In this document: piece by piece, positions 59,717-64,000 of the stretch | How positions within the stretch are numbered: the stretch's first letter is position 1 | Layout: each line of letters begins with the position of its first letter | Position numbers and translations under genes: made by a program | From: Duganella levis | Lineage (GTDB): Bacteria; Pseudomonadota; Gammaproteobacteria; Burkholderiales; Burkholderiaceae_D | DNA: 64,000 nucleotides | Direction of reading: 5' to 3' | Assembly: GCF_009857605.1 (NCBI RefSeq) | Contig: NZ_WWCT01000025.1 | Span: 39,524-103,523, forward strand | The notes under the pieces: model-generated | The model's input: the letters and a program-made list of their open reading frames with translations, nothing else | Databases searched by the model: none | Told to the model about the DNA's origin: nothing

Positions 59717-59755
59717 GGTGTTGTCTCCTTCGTCTCTTGAATAAAGTTATACGCA

Positions 59756-59769
59756 GCGCTGAACAGCGC
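59756..59769. promoter_or_regulatory. Palindrome upstream of the TonB receptor
   Basis: GCGCTGAACAGCGC, perfect 6-bp arms, 39 bp before the receptor start; a TATAAC (minus strand) lies between it and the gene. It could be an operator. The rest of the 59717-59935 gap shows one further weak hairpin (CCGGC/GCCGG around 59885-59900) that may end the GntR transcript. Confidence 0.35.
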
Positions 59770-59935
59770 ATGCGTGAGTGGAGCACCTCGCGTACTCCGT
59801 GCCGCTGTGACGAGGGCCGCTGTGCAGGGTGCAGAGGGGAGGCCGAGGTCAAGCCGGTCGATAACTTAATTACTTTTTGCGCGGCCGGCTTCGAGGCCGG
59901 TCCTGCGTTACTACGGGTGTTGTGGTTCTGTTCTG

Positions 59936-60640
59936 TTATCCGCGCGAGAACGTGCGGGTCACGCGTTCCAGGTGGGCGCGCATGGCTTTGCGCGCCGCCG
60001 CCGGATCGTGGTCGGCAATCGCCTCCAGGATGCGGCGATGGTCCTTCAGCGTTTCCTGGCGCAGTTCTTCGGTCTGGAAGTGTTCTTTCAGCTTGTGCCA
60101 CAGGCGGCCGCGCTGGTCCCATAAATAGGTCAGCGATCCGACCAGCGCGCTGTTGCCGGTGGCGCGCGCAATGGCCAGGTGAAAGTTGCGGTCGGCCTGC
60201 TCGTTGCTGGAATAGTTGTCGTGGTTTTTTTCCATCTCCACCACCGCCTGCAGGATGGCGTCAATGGCGCTGTCGGTGGCCACGCGGGCGGCAATGGCGG
60301 CGATCTCGGATTCGATCAGGCGGCGCGCGGACAGCACTTCAAATGGACCGGGACCGGCTTCCGGCAGATCGCTGTCGGCCGGCTCGGGCACGTCGCTGAC
60401 GTAGACGCCGGAACCGCCGCGCACTTCGATCACACCGCCCAGTTCCAGCGCGATCAGCGCTTCGCGCAGCGAGGCGCGGCTGACACTCAGCTTGGTGGCC
60501 AGGTCGCGTTCCGACGGCAGGCGTTCGCCGGGAGCGATGTGTTCATTGCGGATGAGTTCCTGGATGCGGTCCGCCACCACGCGATAGAGGCGTGGCTCGT
60601 GAGCGGAGTTCTCGACAGGAAGAACGGTCTTTTTCAACAT
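59936..60640 (-). CDS. FadR-family GntR regulator (galacturonate locus 2)
   Basis: 234 aa with the winged helix IAPGERLPSERDLATKLSVSRASLREALIALELGGVIEVRGGSGVYV and a C-terminal FCD domain (DRNFHLAIARATGNSALV, AARKAMRAHLERVTRTF). Similar to ExuR/UxuR-type repressors of hexuronate genes. It is divergent from garD-udh, and three TGGTCAGACCA-type palindromes occupy the 280-bp gap. Two of them sit on its own promoter, implying autorepression. It differs in sequence and operator from the regulator at 43145. Confidence 0.93.
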   Translation of the reverse strand: MLKKTVLPVENSAHEPRLYRVVADRIQELIRNEHIAPGERLPSERDLATKLSVSRASLREALIALELGGVIEVRGGSGVYVSDVPEPADSDLPEAGPGPFEVLSARRLIESEIAAIAARVATDSAIDAILQAVVEMEKNHDNYSSNEQADRNFHLAIARATGNSALVGSLTYLWDQRGRLWHKLKEHFQTEELRQETLKDHRRILEAIADHDPAAARKAMRAHLERVTRTFSRG

Positions 60641-60681
60641 TGCTTGTCTCGTTTGTATGCGTGGCTTATTGATTTGCCATC

Positions 60682-60720
60682 TGGTCAGGCCATTCTAAGG
60701 TGGTCAGACCAAATGCGCAA
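60682..60720 (-). promoter_or_regulatory. GntR promoter with two TGGTCAGACCA-type operators
   Basis: On the minus strand TTGCGC (60715-60720), a 17-bp spacer and TAGAAT (60692-60697). TGGTCAGACCA (60701-60711) fills the spacer, and TGGTCAGGCCA (60682-60692) overlaps the downstream edge of the -10. Both match the TGGT-N3-ACCA pattern of FadR-family regulators. Confidence 0.7.
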
Positions 60721-60872
60721 TGTGGACTAGCCAAATTTATTTTATACTGGCATACTGAATTCATCGAGCGACCGTCTGCCCCCCGTGTTTGATAGGCAAA
60801 ACCCTAGGAAACATGCGGTATCCAGACTGTGGCGTGCAGGCCACAACCCACCAGATGGCCGGCCAATAACAG

Positions 60873-60889
60873 AAGTGGTCAGACCACTT
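60873..60889. promoter_or_regulatory. GntR operator before garD
   Basis: AAGTGGTCAGACCACTT is a perfect 17-bp palindrome (8-bp arms, central A), 31 bp before the garD ATG. It is the best of the three sites. A short hairpin TGTGGC/GCCACA (60828-60845) lies just upstream. The garD -10/-35 itself is not obvious; TATACT at 60743-60748 is a distant candidate. Confidence 0.75.
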
Positions 60890-60920
60890 TACGAGACCAA
60901 AAAACAACGTAGGAAAGCCC

Positions 60921-62486
60921 ATGACCACACCGACGAGCGCCACCAACACGCCGCGCTACATCCTCATGCACGACAACGATAACGTTGCGATTGTCGTCAA
61001 CGACGGCGGTCTGGCCGCCGGCGCCGTGTTCCCGAATGGTTTGACGTTGCTGGAAGCGGTCCCGCAAGGCCACAAGGTGGCGCTGCGCGACCTGGCCAAG
61101 GGCGACCGCGTGATCCGCTACAACGTCACCATCGGCTTTGCCGCCAAGGACCTGCCGGCCGGCAGCTGGCTGGCCGAGCACAATGTCGAGATGCCGGCCG
61201 CGCGCGAGCTGGAAGGCCTGCCGATCGCCACCATCAAGCCGCCGCCGATGGATGCGCTGGAAGGCTACACCTTCCAGGGCTTCCGCAATCCGGACGGCAG
61301 CGTCGGCACCCGTAACATCCTGGCTATCACCACCACCGTGCAGTGCGTGTCGGGCGTGGTCGAATTTGCGGTGGAGCGCATCAAGAGCGAGCTGCTGCCG
61401 AAGTATCCCAACGTCGACGACGTGGTGGGCCTGGAACACACCTACGGCTGCGGCGTGGCGATTGACGCGCCGGGCGCGCCGATCCCGATCCGCACCATCC
61501 GCAATATCGCGCTAAACCCGAACTTCGGCGGCCAGGCAATGGTGGTGAGCCTCGGTTGCGAAAAACTGCAGCCGACGCGCTTGTTCCCGAAAGGCTCGAT
61601 CCCGATCCAGAACGCCGGCGGCGCCGATCCTGGTCTGGTCTGTCTGCAGGATGCGCAGCACGTCGGCTTTATGTCGATGATCGATTCGATCATGAAGCAG
61701 GCCGAGAAAAACCTGGCGGAGCTGAACAAGCGCCAGCGCGAAACCGTGCCGGCTTCGGAACTGGTGGTAGGCGTGCAATGCGGCGGCAGCGATGCCTTCT
61801 CCGGCGTCACCGCCAATCCGGCTGTGGGCTTTGCCACCGATTTGCTGGTGCGCGCCGGCGCCACCGTGATGTTCTCGGAAGTGACCGAAGTCCGCGACGG
61901 CATCGACCAACTGACTTCGCGCGCCACCACGCCGGAAGTGGCCGAGGCCATGATCCGCGAAATGGCCTGGTATGACGCCTACCTGACGCGCGGCGGCGTT
62001 GACCGCAGCGCCAACACTACGCCTGGCAACAAGAAGGGCGGCCTGTCGAACATCGTCGAAAAAGCCATGGGCTCGATCGTCAAGTCGGGCAGTTCGCCAA
62101 TCTCCGGCGTACTGTCGCCGGGCGAGAAGCTGACGCAGAAAGGCCTGATCTACGCGGCCACGCCGGCCAGCGATTTCATTTGCGGCACGCTGCAGCTGGC
62201 GGCCGGCATGAACCTGCACGTGTTCACCACCGGCCGCGGCACGCCTTACGGCCTGGCCGAAGTGCCGGTGATTAAAGTCGCCACCCGCAACGACCTGGCC
62301 AACCGCTGGCACGATCTGATGGACATCAACGCCGGCCGCATCGCCAGCGGCGAAGCCACCATCGCTGATGTCGGCTGGGAGCTGTTCCAGATGCTGCTGG
62401 ACGTCGCCAGCGGCAAAGAAACGTGGGCCGAAAAATGGAAGCTGCATAATGCACTGGTGCTGTTCAACCCAGCCCCAGTGACGTAA
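60921..62486 (+). CDS. garD: Galactarate dehydratase
   Basis: 521 aa, matching E. coli GarD (523 aa) through its whole length. It dehydrates galactarate (meso-galactarate) to 5-dehydro-4-deoxy-D-glucarate. N-terminal SAF-like domain (DNVAIVVNDGGLAAG, PQGHKVAL), then the catalytic domain with GYRNPDGSVGTRN-type and GLEHTYGCGVAIDAPGAPIPIRTIRNIALNPNFGG, whose conserved Cys/His bind iron. The product feeds KdgD, encoded 16 kb away. It is followed by udh after 24 bp, and a strong FadR-type operator precedes it. Confidence 0.95.
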   Translation: MTTPTSATNTPRYILMHDNDNVAIVVNDGGLAAGAVFPNGLTLLEAVPQGHKVALRDLAKGDRVIRYNVTIGFAAKDLPAGSWLAEHNVEMPAARELEGLPIATIKPPPMDALEGYTFQGFRNPDGSVGTRNILAITTTVQCVSGVVEFAVERIKSELLPKYPNVDDVVGLEHTYGCGVAIDAPGAPIPIRTIRNIALNPNFGGQAMVVSLGCEKLQPTRLFPKGSIPIQNAGGADPGLVCLQDAQHVGFMSMIDSIMKQAEKNLAELNKRQRETVPASELVVGVQCGGSDAFSGVTANPAVGFATDLLVRAGATVMFSEVTEVRDGIDQLTSRATTPEVAEAMIREMAWYDAYLTRGGVDRSANTTPGNKKGGLSNIVEKAMGSIVKSGSSPISGVLSPGEKLTQKGLIYAATPASDFICGTLQLAAGMNLHVFTTGRGTPYGLAEVPVIKVATRNDLANRWHDLMDINAGRIASGEATIADVGWELFQMLLDVASGKETWAEKWKLHNALVLFNPAPVT

Positions 62487-62510
62487 AAAAATAAAACAAC
62501 GGAGACAATT

Positions 62511-63317
62511 ATGGCAAAACCATTCAAACGACTGCTGCTGACCGGCGCCGCCGGCGGCCTCGGTAAAGTTCTGCGCGACCGCATCAAGCCGTGGGCTGAT
62601 GTGGTGGTGCTGTCGGACATCGCCGATCTGGGCGAAGCGCGCGAGGGCGAGGAAATCGTCGTCTGCGACCTGGGCGACAAAGCGGCTGTCATGAAGATGA
62701 TGGAAGGCGTGGAAGCGGTGCTGCACTTTGGCGGCATCTCGACAGAGAACACCTTCGAGAACATCCTGCACGCGAACATACTGGGCACCGCCAACATCTA
62801 CGAGGCGGCCCACAAACTGGGCGTCAAGCGCATCGTGTTCGCCAGCTCGAACCACACGGTGGGCTTCTACCGCAACACCGACTACATCGACGCTACCGCG
62901 CCGACGCGTCCCGATTCGTTCTATGGCGTCAGCAAATGCTTCGGCGAGCAACTGGCCAGCTATTACTGGGACCGCACCGGCCTGGAGACCGTGAGCCTGC
63001 GCATCGGCTCCTCGTTCCCGGAACCGAAGGACCGCCGCATGATGGTTACCTGGCTGAGTTACGACGACCTGGTGGAAGCGCTGCGCCAGTCGCTGTTTGC
63101 GACCCGCGTGGGCTTCACCATTTTGTTCGGCATGTCGAACAACGACGTGGCGTGGTGGGACAACAGCAAGGCGGCGCACCTGGGCTACAAGCCAAAGGAC
63201 AGCTCGTCGCAGTTCGACGCCAGCTTCCCGGACAGCGGCCAGTATCCGGACCAGAATGCATCCGTAACCTATCACGGCGGCGCGTTCGCGCTGGCCGAAG
63301 TGCGCTACAAAGACTAA
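62511..63317 (+). CDS. udh: Uronate dehydrogenase
   Basis: 268-aa short-chain/extended SDR enzyme that oxidises D-galacturonate (or glucuronate) to the aldaro-lactone with NAD+. Rossmann motif TGAAGGLGKVL, catalytic YGVSK (Tyr138, Lys142), and substrate-region motifs FASSNHTVGFY and LRIGSSFPEPKDRRMM match bacterial Udh. It starts 24 bp after garD with GGAGAC before the ATG. It is the first chemical step of the oxidative pathway whose later steps are encoded by the lactonase, garD, kdgD and the semialdehyde dehydrogenase in this window. Confidence 0.95.
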   Translation: MAKPFKRLLLTGAAGGLGKVLRDRIKPWADVVVLSDIADLGEAREGEEIVVCDLGDKAAVMKMMEGVEAVLHFGGISTENTFENILHANILGTANIYEAAHKLGVKRIVFASSNHTVGFYRNTDYIDATAPTRPDSFYGVSKCFGEQLASYYWDRTGLETVSLRIGSSFPEPKDRRMMVTWLSYDDLVEALRQSLFATRVGFTILFGMSNNDVAWWDNSKAAHLGYKPKDSSSQFDASFPDSGQYPDQNASVTYHGGAFALAEVRYKD

Positions 63318-63331
63318 TCGCGCGGACTGCA

Positions 63332-63354
63332 GGCCAGTTTTTGCTGGCCGTTTT
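63332..63354 (+). terminator. Weak intrinsic terminator after udh
   Basis: GGCCAG (63332-63337), loop TTTTTG, CTGGCC (63344-63349), then G and four Ts. A 6-bp stem located 15 bp after the udh stop. Confidence 0.6.
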
Positions 63355-63361
63355 CATGTAG

Positions 63362-63380
63362 AATGAGAATAATTCTCATT
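63362..63380. promoter_or_regulatory. Fur box before the FecI-type sigma factor
   Basis: AATGAGAATAATTCTCATT is a perfect 9-1-9 palindrome that closely resembles the Fur consensus. It ends 15 bp before the start of the sigma-factor gene and so should repress it when iron is plentiful. Confidence 0.88.
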
Positions 63381-63395
63381 TTTATGTAGCGTTAC

Positions 63396-63935
63396 GTGTC
63401 CGTTACCGAGTCCTCCCCCAAACAGCAACTGCACGTCCTGTATCACAGCCATTACGACTGGCTGCGCGGCTGGCTGCGCGGGAAACTCGGCTGCGCGCAC
63501 GAGGCGGCGGACGTGGCGCAGGACACCTTCATGCGCATCATCGTCTCGCGCGACGCGCTGTTCGGCGTGCAGCAGCAGCCGCGCGCCTATCTCACCACCA
63601 CCGCCAAACACCTGCTGGTCGATCGCGCGCGCCGCAAGCTGCTGCAGGACGCCTACCTGGCCGAACTGGCGCTGATGGCCGAATCGCTGGCCGGCCATCC
63701 GTCGCCGGAAGACCTCATGATGGCGCTGCAAGCGCTGAACCAGATCGCGGTGGCGCTGGAGCGCGTGCCGGCCAAGGCGCGCGAAGCCTTCCTGCTGCAT
63801 TATCTCGACGACCAGCCGCAGGCCGTGGTGGCCGAAAGCCTGGGGGTGTCCACCCGCATGGTGCAGAAATATCTGGTGCAGGCGCTGATGCAGTGCCGCG
63901 CCAGCTGCGCCGCGCTGGCCGGGATGGCGGCATGA
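63396..63935 (+). CDS. FecI-type ECF RNA polymerase sigma factor
   Basis: 179 aa, GTG start. Sigma region 2 (YDWLRGWLRGKLGCAHEAADVAQDTFMRIIVSRD) and region 4 (ALERVPAKAREAFLLHYLDDQPQAVVAESLGVSTRMVQKYLVQALMQCR) are complete, and the latter's helix-turn-helix ending is typical of the FecI iron-starvation group. It directs transcription of a siderophore or metal receptor operon that must lie to the right of the window. A Fur box stands immediately upstream, and the FecR gene overlaps by 4 bp. Confidence 0.95.
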   Translation: MSVTESSPKQQLHVLYHSHYDWLRGWLRGKLGCAHEAADVAQDTFMRIIVSRDALFGVQQQPRAYLTTTAKHLLVDRARRKLLQDAYLAELALMAESLAGHPSPEDLMMALQALNQIAVALERVPAKAREAFLLHYLDDQPQAVVAESLGVSTRMVQKYLVQALMQCRASCAALAGMAA

Positions 63936-64000
63936 GCGACGACGCGCTGGCCGAGCAGGCCGCTGGCTGGCTGGTGCAACTCGGCGCTGGCGACGCGGCC
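63932..64000 (+). CDS. FecR-type anti-sigma factor (N-terminus only, cut by window end)
   Basis: Only the first 23 codons are present (MSDDALAEQAAGWLVQLGAG...), overlapping the sigma gene by ATGA. The AAGWLVQL pattern matches the FecR cytoplasmic N-terminal (DUF4880) helix, and a FecR gene is expected after FecI. Confidence 0.75.
   Translation, partial: MSDDALAEQAAGWLVQLGAGDAA

Noticed and set aside
56048..59740. An open frame of more than 1200 codons on the plus strand opposite the TonB receptor and acetylesterase
   Set aside because: It is antisense to well-conserved genes, its composition (Ala/Gly/His/Arg/Val-rich) is that of a high-GC shadow frame, and it shows no domain. Similar long shadows lie opposite the fusion enzyme, the semialdehyde dehydrogenase and the pilU paralogue.
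60921..62486. Altronate dehydratase (UxaA) instead of galactarate dehydratase
   Set aside because: The N-terminal and central sequence follows E. coli GarD almost residue by residue, and the neighbour is uronate dehydrogenase, not altronate or isomerase genes.

Overview
The window is about 64 kb of GC-rich bacterial chromosome. It most resembles a betaproteobacterium of the Oxalobacteraceae (Duganella/Massilia/Janthinobacterium type). The reasons are the Burkholderiales-style aa3 oxidase cluster (coxB-coxA-small protein-ctaG-DUF2970-coxC-surf1-ctaA-ctaB-sco), the split heptose gene (a stand-alone nucleotidyltransferase), paired pilT/pilU, a general porin of the neisserial/burkholderial type, and a plant-polymer lifestyle. 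The genus is inferred from gene content and not proven. Coding density is high, and no gap between genes exceeds 300 bp. I see no rRNA, tRNA, CRISPR array, prophage or transposase gene.

Left part (1-23.5 kb): housekeeping and accessory genes. These are glycolate oxidase glcE(partial)-glcF, a membrane-bound GGDEF/EAL protein, glutathione peroxidase coupled to pilU, pilT, a YggS-type PLP protein, proC, a small toxin-antitoxin pair, a LysR regulator divergent from two aldo/keto reductases, a DUF883 protein, ubiA, oxyR, a second pilU-like ATPase, the heptose-1-phosphate adenylyltransferase, two AraC regulators, three tail-collar units in two genes, a DMT exporter ending in a perfect 40-bp-arm inverted repeat, trmL, comF and a BioC-like methyltransferase.

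Middle part (23.6-43 kb): a cytochrome c oxidase operon with its copper and haem-A assembly genes. It runs from a visible promoter and contains two SCO-fold proteins. It is followed by a PerM-type permease, a CNNM/CorC protein, an NhaR-like regulator divergent from a small TerC/TerD-type cluster, a porin, a DHA2 drug exporter and an HDOD protein.

Right part (43-63.3 kb): a pectin-to-2-oxoglutarate system. On the minus strand lies a TonB receptor followed by rhamnogalacturonan acetylesterase, a polygalacturonase-pectinesterase fusion, a second polygalacturonase and a divergent pectinesterase. On the plus strand two operons supply the oxidative galacturonate route. The first is garD-udh. The second is kdgD, 2-oxoglutarate semialdehyde dehydrogenase, SMP-30 lactonase and a GH43 lipoprotein. 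Together they cover galacturonate -> galactarolactone -> galactarate -> 5-dehydro-4-deoxyglucarate -> 2-oxoglutarate semialdehyde -> 2-oxoglutarate. Two different FadR-type GntR regulators sit beside the two operons, each with its own visible palindromic operator. The window ends in a Fur-box-controlled FecI-type sigma factor and the first codons of its FecR partner.
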